A stretch of 64,000 nucleotides of DNA, taken from NCBI GenBank assembly GCA_951812925.1, contig OX638368.1, forward strand, positions 1,488,001-1,552,000, given 5' to 3'. Below are positions 45,905-56,045 of this stretch, one piece after another. Position 1 is the first letter of the stretch. Each line of letters starts with the position of its first letter. Origin of the DNA: Calliopum simillimum (Eukaryota > Arthropoda > Insecta > Diptera > Lauxaniidae). A program made the position numbers and the translations under genes. The notes beneath the pieces were generated by a model. It worked only from the letters and a program-made list of their open reading frames with translations. It ran no database searches and was not told where the DNA came from.

Positions 45905-47484
45905 CTAGGACAATTCGGCAGGAAAAATCCTAAAAGCCCACAGCCATAGCAAAAGACACGGCGCGGTTCTTCGCACTGTTTGTAACTGTGCCCAACCTTC
46001 TCACAGTTCCAACATTTCATGTTTGGACTATCAACCGCTTTTACTGTTGCACGAATCTCACAAGTTTCGTCAACAAAATCATCCCCACTTATTTCAGATT
46101 CCTGAACTTCTGCTATCTGTCTTTTTTGGTAACCAAAAGGCTTACTGTAACTAAAGTTTGAGCGTTGCACTGTCTCAATAAAATTCTCACGTCTATTGCA
46201 AGCTTTTCTTAATTGAGAAATCGTTCTGATTTCCAAATGCAAAAGTTCGTGGCGAACTTCCGGACGTAAATTGCGAATCAATGTTTCAACCAGTACTATT
46301 TCAGGCATTGGCGTTCTAAGACTATCACTCAAGCACATGACACTGTCAAAATATTGTTCAAAGCTTTCATTTGACCTTTGTTTACGAGAGCGAATACTCT
46401 CCTCAATATCGAAATCCGACCTGAAATCTTTAAAATTTTTCCTCAACTCCTCACAAATTACATTCCAATCTAAAGATTGTACAGAGCGATGGTGTCGCCA
46501 AAACCATCTCTTGGCTTTTCCTTCAAATAACACATGAACGTGTTGACACAACAATGCAAAATTTCCTCTAAGTGAGGATGCAGTTAGAGCGTTAACGCGG
46601 TATATGAACTCATCTACCGATAATGATTCATATGAACCGTCGAAGGTTATCTTCCAATTAAGAATGGTTTTCGCAACCATTTCTGAAGAAAAACTATTCG
46701 CATTCGGATTATGAACAGAAAATGAACTATTTCGGTTGGAAATCTGATTAGAATTACGTTCATTACTTTGAACATTAGGAATACTGTTATTGACATTTAT
46801 ATTTTGATCCCGAGATGTTGGCATATCACGCGGCCAATCTGGTTCTAATTGGGTCCTACCAATATTAGGATTATTGTTGTTATTGTTATTTTGATTTAAG
46901 TTAAGGTTTTGAAAATATTGCTCAAGAGAACTCGTAAGTAACTGACCTACAACATTTCTTATCTCACGCGTTATGTTCTCATTTTGACGTTGAGTTGATG
47001 TTTCGATCATGTCTTGAACACGTCGATAGTCAAAATTTGAACTAAGTCGTTCATTGCGGTTACGATTATTTGCATTAAAATTTGAAGGACGACCTGGACG
47101 TCTGCGAAAGTTCTCAGATGATTGCAAATCATCTTGCTCTTGCCTATCTAGAGTATTAAGATTAGCTGCTCGAGCACGAGTTGTGGCGCCTCTAAAATTA
47201 ATTGAATTTCGTGGAATAGCACCACCCGAGCCTTCAAGGACAGGTTGTGGTTCCTGCTCTGCAAAACTGTGCAGTGATTGAGTATCACATGACCTTCTAC
47301 AGAGTGGACAGTTATTATTGTCATTTAGCCAAATTGATATACACGATCGGTGAAATGCGTGACGACACGGTGTTAGGGCAAAATTCAAGTTTGTGGTTAC
47401 TTCATTGCAAATGGAACAGATTTCTCCCGGTTCTGCAATCTGTAGCAAATCCTCATTACTATGATGCACCGCCATTTTATTCAT
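45820..47484 (-). CDS. gag: Gag with N-terminal RING-H2 finger
   Basis: This 554-residue protein begins with a RING-H2 finger: C23-x2-C26, C40-R-H42, H45-x2-C48, C59-P-L-C62, the pattern of ubiquitin E3 ligases. A disordered Asn/Arg-rich stretch follows (about 65-270, with an Asn run near 200). Then comes a retrotransposon Gag capsid-like domain (about 275-465; WKITFDGSYES, FEGKAKRWFWRH, FEQYFDSVM, LIRNLRPEVRHEL). Near the end is a CCHC zinc knuckle (C491, C494, H499, C504) and a second Cys cluster (C512, C515, C525, C528) with Phe at the His position. The start is the ATG at 47484, about 860 bp downstream of the 5' LTR. A RING finger fused to Gag is unusual; whether it acts as a ligase is unknown. 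Confidence 0.88.
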   Translation of the reverse strand: MNKMAVHHSNEDLLQIAEPGEICSICNEVTTNLNFALTPCRHAFHRSCISIWLNDNNNCPLCRRSCDTQSLHSFAEQEPQPVLEGSGGAIPRNSINFRGATTRARAANLNTLDRQEQDDLQSSENFRRRPGRPSNFNANNRNRNERLSSNFDYRRVQDMIETSTQRQNENITREIRNVVGQLLTSSLEQYFQNLNLNQNNNNNNNPNIGRTQLEPDWPRDMPTSRDQNINVNNSIPNVQSNERNSNQISNRNSSFSVHNPNANSFSSEMVAKTILNWKITFDGSYESLSVDEFIYRVNALTASSLRGNFALLCQHVHVLFEGKAKRWFWRHHRSVQSLDWNVICEELRKNFKDFRSDFDIEESIRSRKQRSNESFEQYFDSVMCLSDSLRTPMPEIVLVETLIRNLRPEVRHELLHLEIRTISQLRKACNRRENFIETVQRSNFSYSKPFGYQKRQIAEVQESEISGDDFVDETCEIRATVKAVDSPNMKCWNCEKVGHSYKQCEEPRRVFCYGCGLLGFFLPNCPSCIKAENRQRDACNINSRHPRQHERNHH

Positions 47485-48325
47485 AAAAAAAATTAAATTG
47501 CAAGACCTAAAGCAATACCGAAAATCTCAAGGAAAATTTAAATAAAAACTTCCTAACTTTTTCGGGATAGAACGATTATCAGAAATATATTTGCAATATC
47601 AACAATATCAGCAAAAACTAAAAATTGAAAACCGAAATACTTCTTATTGTATATCGATATAAATTTCTGAATGTAATGTTAGAATCGTAAATCCTAAATA
47701 ACAAATAATCAGCACAATTTAACAAAAAAATCAATGTAATTGCTAAGGCAATTCAAAACAAAATTCACAAAAGCAAATTCTTAAATTGGTTCAAGTCTTG
47801 CGAATGACTGGTGGAAACATTTGTGGTTAGTTTGAATCAAAAAAAAATAAAAATAAATCTCAAAAAAAAAATGCGTTTTTACCTTACCTACCGAAAAATT
47901 AAATTAAATATTGATATTATTTAAGAGTCGTTGGCATGTTTATTATTAATAGCATACTCCACTAAAACATCTCAAAAGGATATCAATTTTTTTGCCAGAA
48001 ACATTTGCCAGAATCACCCAGAAACTAAAAGGTTGGTTAACTAATCGCATAGCAAACAGGTTAATTCCAAAGCCACAATCTGAAGTGATTATAAAGTGAA
48101 TACTGCATGCTTTAAGAATGGTAAGCTAAAAGCCTTGCCTCGAACTAATTCCAAAACTTAATTGCAAGCAGATTACAAGAGAAAAAAAAACAAAGTACAA
48201 AGGATTGTCTAAATACATCATTCAAGTAGACGGTTAGCTAAGCCACGGAAAACTTAGACCTAATTCCAGAAGCTACTGAATATGCCGAAAATTAATTATA
48301 AAGGAAAACCCAAAAACAATTTTGG
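47485..48325 (-). other. 5' leader of the gypsy element
   Basis: About 840 bp lie between the primer binding site and the gag start, without a convincing open frame. The presumed packaging and translation-initiation signals would lie here; none is recognisable by eye. Confidence 0.6.
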
Positions 48326-48343
48326 GCCCCACGTTGGGCGCCA
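48326..48343 (-). promoter_or_regulatory. tRNA-Lys primer binding site
   Basis: The minus strand reads TGGCGCCCAACGTGGGGC, an 18-base match to the 3' end (with CCA) of tRNA-Lys of the CTT type. It begins about 5 bases after the end of the 5' LTR, as expected for minus-strand priming. Confidence 0.9.
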
Positions 48344-50960
48344 TTTTATATAATGATAATATCAGTTGAAGATGGGGAAATCTCTGCCTTTTGTCGCCAA
48401 AGAGCAGGTGGACACAAGTTTCTATAGAGCGGTTGTGCATGCTAGCGATTCCTGGTCTTAGCTCGTCGACAATGTCGGGGTTCGTGCTCTATATCCAATT
48501 GACCCATAATCATATATATAAAAAATATAATCATGCACATGTAGGAATAAAAAAAATAAACCAAACAGCAAAATAAATCACAAAATCTCTAAACAGATCA
48601 AAATGCGTAAGCTGCAGCAAATGGTTAAATTAAATAGACGACGTAAAGGGATTAACCGAAATGGCTATAATATAATTCGTGCAATATAGATACGAAATAC
48701 AAAAAAACGTCTTAAGTAAAAGCAAAGTAAAACTGCATGTTTGAGTGTGAGGCAGAAGATGTTATATCGCCTCGGGTCTTAACCCTATCCCAACCATAGT
48801 TCTGAGAGACCCATGTTCTCTCCCAAACCCATCCAATACGTATCTAACTCAAACTAACATGCTTCCACCGTTTCCGCAAGAACAGAAAAACTTACTCCAT
48901 ATTCATTTTATGTTTATTATTTCAAAATTCAAAAGACAAAAGAAAATATATTTTAAGGGTATTCATTGCATATAGTTAAACTTATTTTAAAGCATTATCA
49001 TTTAAAGTCTTAAAATTTTACAAGGTTAATTAGGAAATGCCTAACAAAATGGCTTAAAAGCAAATGCTTTTAATTATAAAATTAATAGATAGCTAGAACC
49101 GCATTAAACTTCATATTTTGTTAACAATGTGTTTTGTTAAAGTTAAACCGAAAACAAAATAAAAAAAAGTTATTTTCGAAAACTTTCAACTGCAATAAAA
49201 AAAGAGATCGATGCATTCTCATTAAAACAAATTATTTGGAACACAATGGAAATGGACCACTGGTTAATATAAAATCTGAGAACCAATTTTCAATATTTTC
49301 GAACTTAACTTTTTCTCAATTTCTCTTCATTGCGTTGTTTTTGTTTTCTTTTTTTTTCAACCACTTTTATGCAAGTTATTTAAGTATAAATACGAGAGTA
49401 ATAAAAATTTACAACAAATAAGAAAAAGTGCACTTACGTTGCTTCTCCATCGTCGACGTTGAGCTCAGCGTTGAGATGTTCAGCTGCTGCGTATGCTTCA
49501 GGCTGCTCTTTCTAATTAGACATAAGGCATTAAATTATAAATTCCTATTGACTCTCTTGTTCGAAGATTTAGTTCTTCTCTTTTCTATTTTTAGATCTTA
49601 TTCTTGATTATTTTACTACCATTAATATTGAGATTCAAGATACGTAATCTTGGATACCACAGTGGTTTGAAATGACAAAAAATTTACTAAAATTTTGACA
49701 GAGTTAAATTCTCAAATTTTATGATAGTTTAGGTTTTAATTTAGATAATCATAAATTTAAATTGATGATCACTTGAACCTTTAGCGTCAAATTAAATTAA
49801 TTAAGTAAAAGTTTAGTTTTAATGAATCTTAGGAAAATTAAGTTTGCTATAATTTTAAATTTAATGAAGCTTTAAAAAAAAATAAAGTTTGATTTAATTG
49901 GAATCTTAGTAAAGCTTAGGAAAACTTAAGTTTGTTTTAATTTTAACCTTAGTTAAGCTTAGAAAAATTCAAGTTTGTAATCTTAGTTTAGTTATTTAAG
50001 TAGGTGTATGCATGTATAGAAACAATCAAAAATTTTAGAAAAATCTTACGCAAATTGAATCAATATACTCATAATTACAAATATAAGCAATTGTAAAATT
50101 TAAATTTAACATAATAAAGTTCGTCATTTGCAGATTCGATTTGAGCAGTTTAGAAAATAGAAAATAAGTTAAAATTTTTAAATTTAATTTCGATGCCGAA
50201 CAATTTAAAGCTCTAATACAGCAAAATGGAGTCTCCTTATCACTTCAGCTATGTATTACATTGCAATTTAAATACTGAGTGGTAATCATGGAGCTGTTCT
50301 GTTGAAAGTTCTGCGTCAATTAAAAATTTTGGTGGCGAAGAAAATGCTGCGGATTATTTAATAATTCCAAGTTTTCTAAACAAATTCCGCAGGTGTAATT
50401 AAAAATCCTGCTCATCTCCAGATATCTTCCTGAAGATGAGCTTAGCTTTGAAATTTTCGGCAGATATTGGGGTTGATTTAGATGATCATATATATTAATT
50501 TGACCAGTGGAACTCCCATGGCCACACACGTGTATTCTGAACTATGAAGAAATGTGTTCCTAATGGCAGGCACTTTGTTAAATTTATTTCTTTCCAGGAA
50601 CCCGCGACTTTTAATAGATTAATTATCAAATTTAGAAAACTTTAATTAATCACTTTTTGATTTTTTTTATACGGAAAATATAACGCGGAAAATTAACTGT
50701 TCTCCTCGGCTTCAATAGTAAGAAAGAACCAGAAATTTAAGTTTACATTCTAACTGAGTCTAAAATCACTTGATTTTATGTAAAACGGTACTGTTTCAAA
50801 ACAATTTTTCATATAAAAAACCATAATCGTTCGGCAAAAACAAAAGCTTTGCACTCTATAAGAAATACGTATAATGTGCACAACAGATCTTGGAATATAT
50901 AGGCAATATTTATGTAATACAAGTTAGGTGGTCTGTAGTGTGCATCGCTGCAAAACTGTA

Positions 50961-51855
50961 CCCAAGGGGAAAAGTAGTGCTTCAAAAACCCTTCTGAAGT
51001 GCATCCTTTTCACCAATAAGCGCTTCCGCTCCGTAAGAACAATACTTTCTTTTTAACATTGCATGTCATAGGATGTAAGCGAGAAAAAGCTTACCGCAGC
51101 CTTACCAAAAAAGAGTTTTTAAAGCGCTTATATGTAATGCTGCGGTAAGCGTTTTTTCAATAAAATTTAAAAAAAGAAAAAAAAAAGAAAAAAAAAAAAA
51201 AAACTGCCCGCGCCAGGATTTGAGTCCACGGCCCTCCGCGTGCTAGATATTTTTTTCTTACATTTACCAACCCTTTAGACCGCTCCACCAACGCCCGATG
51301 ATATGAAGAGGTATTAAATTTGTATATTAAGCAAATGTTGTCCTGCAGCATTACATAGAATCATTGTGCAATCAGTTTCAATTCAAGTAAGCAAAAGTAA
51401 ATAAAAATGAGAAATTAAAATAGAAAAGTGAAATAAAAAAGGTTGAATAAAAAATATTTTAATAAAAAAAAAAAATAAAGCAAAAACAAATAAAAAAACG
51501 AAAAAAAAAATTCACCCGGGCTGGGTTCGAACTCACGTTGTTCTTACTGCAGCCTTATATGGAATCATTGTGTAATCAATTTCAATTTGGTTAAACAAAA
51601 GTAAATTAATAAGAGAAAGGAAAATAGAAAAGTGAAATAAAAGATGTTGAATAAAAAATATTTAATTAAAAAAAAAAATAAAGCAAAAAAAAGTAAAAAA
51701 AAGTAAAAAAAAAAATCTCTCGGGCTGGGTTCGAACTCACGTTGTTCTTACTGCAGCCTTATAAAAAATCATTGTGATAGTGCTTCTAAATTTCTATGGG
51801 GACAAGCACTTTTGAAGTGCTTGGATCAGAAGCGCTAGAAATTTTTCCTCTTGGG
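50961..51855. mobile_element. TA-flanked MITE in the 5' LTR, CCCAAG termini
   Basis: It begins CCCAAGGGGAAAAG and ends ...TTTTTCCTCTTGGG, with TA on both sides (50959-50960, 51856-51857). The 3' LTR shows the empty site, CTGTATGTAC. It is the longer relative of 33121-33739. A block with GGGTTCGAACTCACGTTG and ACTGCAGCCTTAT is present twice (about 51520-51560 and 51725-51765). A tRNA-Leu-like segment lies at 51204-51300. It is the youngest insertion that can be ordered here: after the LTR element. Confidence 0.88.
51204..51300 (-). other. tRNA-Leu-like segment within the MITE
   Basis: The minus strand reads GGGCGTTGGTGGAGCGGTCT at its start (D-arm and box A like tRNA-Leu), has a long middle with AATATCTAGCACGCGGAG, and a box-B-like GGACTCAAATCC near the 3' end. 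The stems are imperfect and it contains a poly-A insertion, so it is a pseudo-tRNA that may still hold polymerase III promoter boxes. Confidence 0.45.
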
Positions 51856-52015
51856 TATGTACACACAACCGTACTTGCATAAAGCAAAATAATTATGTAC
51901 AGGAGTGGGCATCATGCAAGATGTTTCAAGGCGTGCATAAAACATAGAATTTGTATACCAGTTTGTATAATTCATGTTTTGCGTAACTCTATGTTATGAT
52001 TGCCTATTACAGTGG

Positions 52016-52872
52016 CACTGCCCTTTTTCACTTTGAGTTGATTTTATCTTACTTGATTTGATTGAATGCAAATAAATTTATTCATATATCACTCCTGCGT
52101 TGAATGCGATTAACATTTTTAAACAGAAAAATCGATTTATTCAAAATTCAAAAGATTTCAACCCGTGCCACTATTTTGTGAATCAGATGCTAGAAAAAGC
52201 GGGCATCTTTTCAGATATGTGAATATATAACCTTTAATTTCGCGTTTGATTTTTTAAAGAAAATGTGTCCTTGTAGTGAATTATTTTTTTATATACGAAC
52301 CAAATCTCATCTATGTGTGTTCAGTAGTTTCAGAGGTATGATATTTTTCTAAGGGCACCGCCTATTTTTCCCTTGGACATTATTTATCCCAATACTCTTA
52401 ATAAATATACCAAACCTCATCCACGTCCGTTTAATATTTTCAGAGACATGATAAATACATTTTTTTGGAAACACAAAAAAACGAAAAAAATTTTTTTTTA
52501 AATGTTTGGTTTCAATATCCAAGGGGTGAAAAATTTTTTCCACTTAAGTAATTGTCGCAAAAAGTCATAAAACGCGTAGAAAACACGAAAAAAAGGACAA
52601 AAAATAAATTTTTTTTAAATTTTTGGCTTCAACGTTCTAGGGGGGATCCTTGGTTGGAAAAAAAACCGAAAAAGCCGTTTGGGAGTCTATAAGGAACATA
52701 CAAAAACTCGCTTTTACGTATAAACTACCATTTCCCGGTGTGCTTTGCTCTACCTTGTTTTTTACAGGAGGCGAGGCACCACCAATTTTTCCAGTGGACA
52801 CTATTTGGCCCTGTACTCTTTATAAATATGTATATCAAATCTCATTCATATCCGTAAGGTGTTTTCAAAGGT
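52016..52872. repeat. Degenerate repeat with GGCACCGCCCACTTTTT modules, part 1
   Basis: Modules of roughly 105-125 bp repeat the words ACCAAATCTCATCCATATCCGT, TTTCAGAGGTATGAT, GGCACCGCC and GTGGACATTATTT (at about 52300, 52410 and 52830). The same type flanks the gypsy element on its left (39540-39702), so the LTR element was inserted into such a repeat. No gene is visible. Confidence 0.5.
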
Positions 52873-53190
52873 GTTTTGTTTTTTTTTTTATTAATGCTTG
52901 AAATCATTTATTGAATCTTCTCATCTAAGGAGACTAACAATTAGTTTAAAAATCTTAATCCTAAATAACATTATTATACATAATTAATCGTATATATAAT
53001 TTTGTGTTCAATGTGTCTCCAGAGTTAATAGGGACTTGTACACCCTAGGAGTTCGGTAAACGCGCAGAAGAACGCAGTTGTTGTACGTTCAGTCTTCTCA
53101 CAAACATGCTGCCCGCCTAGCAGGATGTTTGAATGAAAAGAGCGCCAGTAGTTCCGGCTGCATGTGTAGCAGGAACAAGAAATATAAGAA

Positions 53191-53355
53191 AGAGTACGCG
53201 CCAGATACCGGCTGCATAGAGAAAAGTACGCGTCAGATTCCGGCTGCATTAAAAAAAGTACGCGCCAGATACCGCCGGCTGCATAGAAAAAAGTACGCGC
53301 CAGATACCGCCGGCTGCATAGAAAAAAGTACGCGCCAGATACCGGCTGCATACAA
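53191..53355. repeat. ~33-bp minisatellite in the LINE 3' region
   Basis: About five units of GTACGCGCCAGATACCG followed by GCTGCATAGAAAAAA, with two units carrying an extra CCG. The open frames on both strands here (53025-53351, 53078-53362) only show this periodicity and are not genes. Confidence 0.8.
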
Positions 53356-53837
53356 AATTTAGAATTCAGTCAGCTTAACATAGCTAATTGCTAACGATAT
53401 TCATAGCAGGACGATCCTTTCTTTTTAGTCTGGAGAAATTTTCTAAATTTTTTAACCTCCGTGCCAATGGATTAGGATGATACAGCAATCTTGCAACGTA
53501 ACTTTGCTTGTATTTGTTGATTTCGTCTTTGACCAAGGAGATGCAAAGGTCCCGATGTATGTTTTCGTTCCGTATATACCATGGAGCACCTGTCATGATT
53601 CTTAGAATTTTTGACTGTGTCCGCTGTATTAGTTCAATGTTCGAGGAGCTGGCGTTACCCCATAACTGTATACCATATAACCAAATTGGCTTAATGATGG
53701 ATTGATATAAAAGAATTTTATATTCAAGTTTAAGACGGGACAGATGATTTATGAGCCAGTGTAGACTGGAGGCTTTTAGCTTAACCTGCGTTTTTTTTGC
53801 TTCAATGTGCTTTCGCCACGTTAGCCGTTTGTCTTAA

Positions 53838-55665
53838 TGAATACCTAAATATGTGACGTTTTCGCATTGAGGTATGATTTATTGTTTAATGTGATAGCCG
53901 GGCATTCACCTCGTCTAAGAGTAAAAGTAACCTGCTTACATTTTTGTTCGTTTACTTTTATGCGCCATAATAGCAACCATTCTTCGATTGAATTTAAACG
54001 AAGTTGGAGTTTTCGAGCCGCTTCTAGGGGACACCGGCTACAGCTTATAACTGTCGTATCGTCTGCGAAAGTAGATAGGATAGTGCCTGTGATAATAGGT
54101 AAATCAGAGGTATAGAGTAAGTACAGAAAAGGACCTAGAACGCTTCCTTAAGGAACACCTGCATTTATTTTTAAAGAAGATGAAATAAAACTGTTGTGTT
54201 TTATTCTAAAATGCCTGCTTTCCAGGTAAGAAATAAATGTTTTGTGAACGGTAGAAGGCAATACGTGTTTAATTTTATTGACTAGACCTTCATGCCATAC
54301 TTTATCAAATGCTTGGGCTACGTCGAGAAAAACTGCCGTACAATATTCTCTTTGCTCAAAAGCCTTCCTTATTTCATTTGTTATTCTATTAACCTGCTCG
54401 ATTGTTCCGTGTTGTTTCCGGAAACCGAATTGGTGGGCCGGGAATAAATTTTTATCAGTTGCATACGGTATAAGCTTTGACAGAATTAATTTTTCAAATA
54501 GCTTGGATAAGCATGGTAAAAGACTGATGGGTCTATATGAAGAAGGTAATGTTCGATCTTTTCCAGGTTTTGGAATCATGGTGATTAATGAGGTTTTCCA
54601 TGCTACTGGGTAATGCCCATACTGAATGATAGCATTAAAAAGTCTAGTAAAAAAGACCAAAGCTGTATTTGGCAGTTCCTTTATCATTTTAGGAGTTATA
54701 TAATCGCACCCAGGGGCTTTTGTCGAACACATTTCTTGAACTAAAACCTTTAAATTGCTAGTGTAAAAACTTATTTGCATAACATCGCTGTTAATTGACA
54801 AAATAGGAGGTATAACGCCTTGAATAGGAGGGTTTGGTTGAAAAACTGTGCTCAAGTGATTTGCAAAAGCATCAGCTTTTTCTTCATCACTTCGAGCCCA
54901 GTTTCTAAGAGAGGTTCTAATCGGCAGATCACTTTCGATTGGAGTCCTAATTTTTCTACTAGCTTTCCACAAAGACTGTTTGCCATTTTTATTAGGGTCT
55001 AGCTTTGAGACAAATTTTTCCTGGTCTAAATATTCTTTACTGTTTAAGACAGACCTTAGTTTGGATGTTGCAATTTTTAGCTTTGCTTTAGAAGCTGGAG
55101 ATCTATGAAGTTGCCACTCGCACCTCATTCTTCGTTTTTCAGCTACGAAAAACTCAATTTCGCAATTGGTGAAAGCACAAGTTTTTGAAGTTCTCGGAGC
55201 CTGTTCTGGTGTTGAGTGTTTCGCTGCTGCGCATATGATTGAATTAAAAACAGCAACAGCATCGTCAATGTGTTCTTTACATTCTATTGAGTAACTTGTG
55301 TGAATATGTGAGCTTATATATTTCTTATACTTAAGCCAATTGGTCTTATACGATGTTAAACCCTTAGGGGGCTCAACATACTTTGGTTCAACCAAAAGGC
55401 AGAATATTATTGGTGAGTGGTCAGAGGAGAGTGCTATCTGTGTCTCGGCAGATATTAAGTTTCTCTCGATACCTTTTGTAATGGCAAAATCTATAAGGTC
55501 AGGGATTTTACTTCGGTCGGCTGGCCAATATGTAGGTTGTCCTGGTGAAGCAAAGTCGAAAAGGGTGCTATTTCTTATTAACATATTGTATAGCTGCTTT
55601 CCTTTAGGGTTTATAAGTCGGGACCCCCAATATGTTTGCTTGGAGTTATAGTCTCCAGCAGCTAA
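53838..55665 (-). pseudogene. Jockey-clade endonuclease/reverse transcriptase relic
   Basis: On the minus strand it begins in the endonuclease C-terminus (GDYNSKQTYWGSR, then SSDHSPI). It continues through the linker into the reverse transcriptase with MIPKPGKD, YRPISLLPCLSKLFEK and FLDVAQAFDKVWHEGL (first catalytic Asp). At 54148-54150 the conserved GVPQGS motif reads GVP-stop-GS: TAA where CAA is expected. Beyond it the same frame continues with VLGPFLYLLY and the catalytic FADD, and ends at a further stop near 53838. The wording is typical for jockey/X-like elements. The copy cannot make active enzyme. Confidence 0.85.
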
Positions 55666-55685
55666 AAACTTACCTTTTCAAAGGT

Positions 55686-55915
55686 ATGATGAATTAATTT
55701 TTTTGTGGGCTTGACACCGCACACTTTTTTACTAAAAATCATTTGTCTTAATGCACTTTACACATGTACCAAATTTCAATTATCTTCTTCAAATAGTTTC
55801 ATGATGGTGAAGTAATTTTTAAGGGGGAGTTGCACCGCCCGAATTGGTCAGTTAGTTTCCGAGTCCATTAGTAACAAACATACAAACAAACAAAATCTTA
55901 TTTTTATATATTAGT
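55686..55915. repeat. Degenerate repeat, part 2
   Basis: It continues the module of 52016-52872 after the LINE: TGACACCGCACACTTTTTTAC, TACCAAATTTCAATTATC, TTGCACCGCCCGAATT. It ends with ACAAACATACAAACAAACAAA and TATATTAGTAGAAGTAGATATA, a terminal wording common at the ends of dispersed repeats in insect genomes. Confidence 0.5.
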
Positions 55916-56045
55916 AGAAGTAGATATAGACAAATACCCAATAAAATTTTTTAATAAATTTGTAGCGCCTTATACGATAATTGATTACCTAACGCATTAC
56001 TAGAATGTTAAAACATTTTAAATGTTACATGTAATGCAATAAATA

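Larger units (their letters stand above)
39707..52011 (-). mobile_element. Full-length Ty3/gypsy retrotransposon with very long LTRs
   Basis: The element is 12.3 kb long and is read on the minus strand: 5' LTR 48349-52011, primer site, leader, gag, pol, 3' LTR 39707-42479. GTGG stands outside both ends (39703-39706, 52012-52015) as a 4-bp target duplication, usual for gypsy. The LTRs start TGTAATAGG and end ...ATTATA. Apart from the MITE in the 5' LTR they differ by very few changes over 2.77 kb, so the insertion is young. Both genes are open, and all catalytic residues of protease, reverse transcriptase, RNase H and integrase are present. There is no env. The tRNA-Lys primer and long LTRs recall the Osvaldo/Ulysses lineage of flies; that assignment is an inference. 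Confidence 0.92.
48349..52011 (-). repeat. 5' LTR of the gypsy element, carrying a MITE
   Basis: Without the inserted 895-bp MITE (50961-51855) and its extra TA, it aligns with the 3' LTR end to end. The promoter and polyadenylation signals should be here, but I could not place a TATA box or start site with confidence. Confidence 0.9.
52873..55674 (-). mobile_element. Jockey-like LINE, 5'-truncated, with 11-bp target duplication
   Basis: TTTTCAAAGGT occurs immediately on both sides (52862-52872 and 55675-55685), which fixes both ends. The 3' end on the minus strand is A-rich (T-run at 52879-52890 on the plus strand). The element keeps the last part of the endonuclease, the reverse transcriptase and the 3' end; the 5' part is lost. 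It splits the degenerate repeat at 52016-55915. Confidence 0.85.

Noticed and set aside
53025..53362. Opposed open frames with repeated CSR/ARTFF-like units
   Set aside because: They are translations of a ~33-bp minisatellite in the LINE 3' region on both strands.
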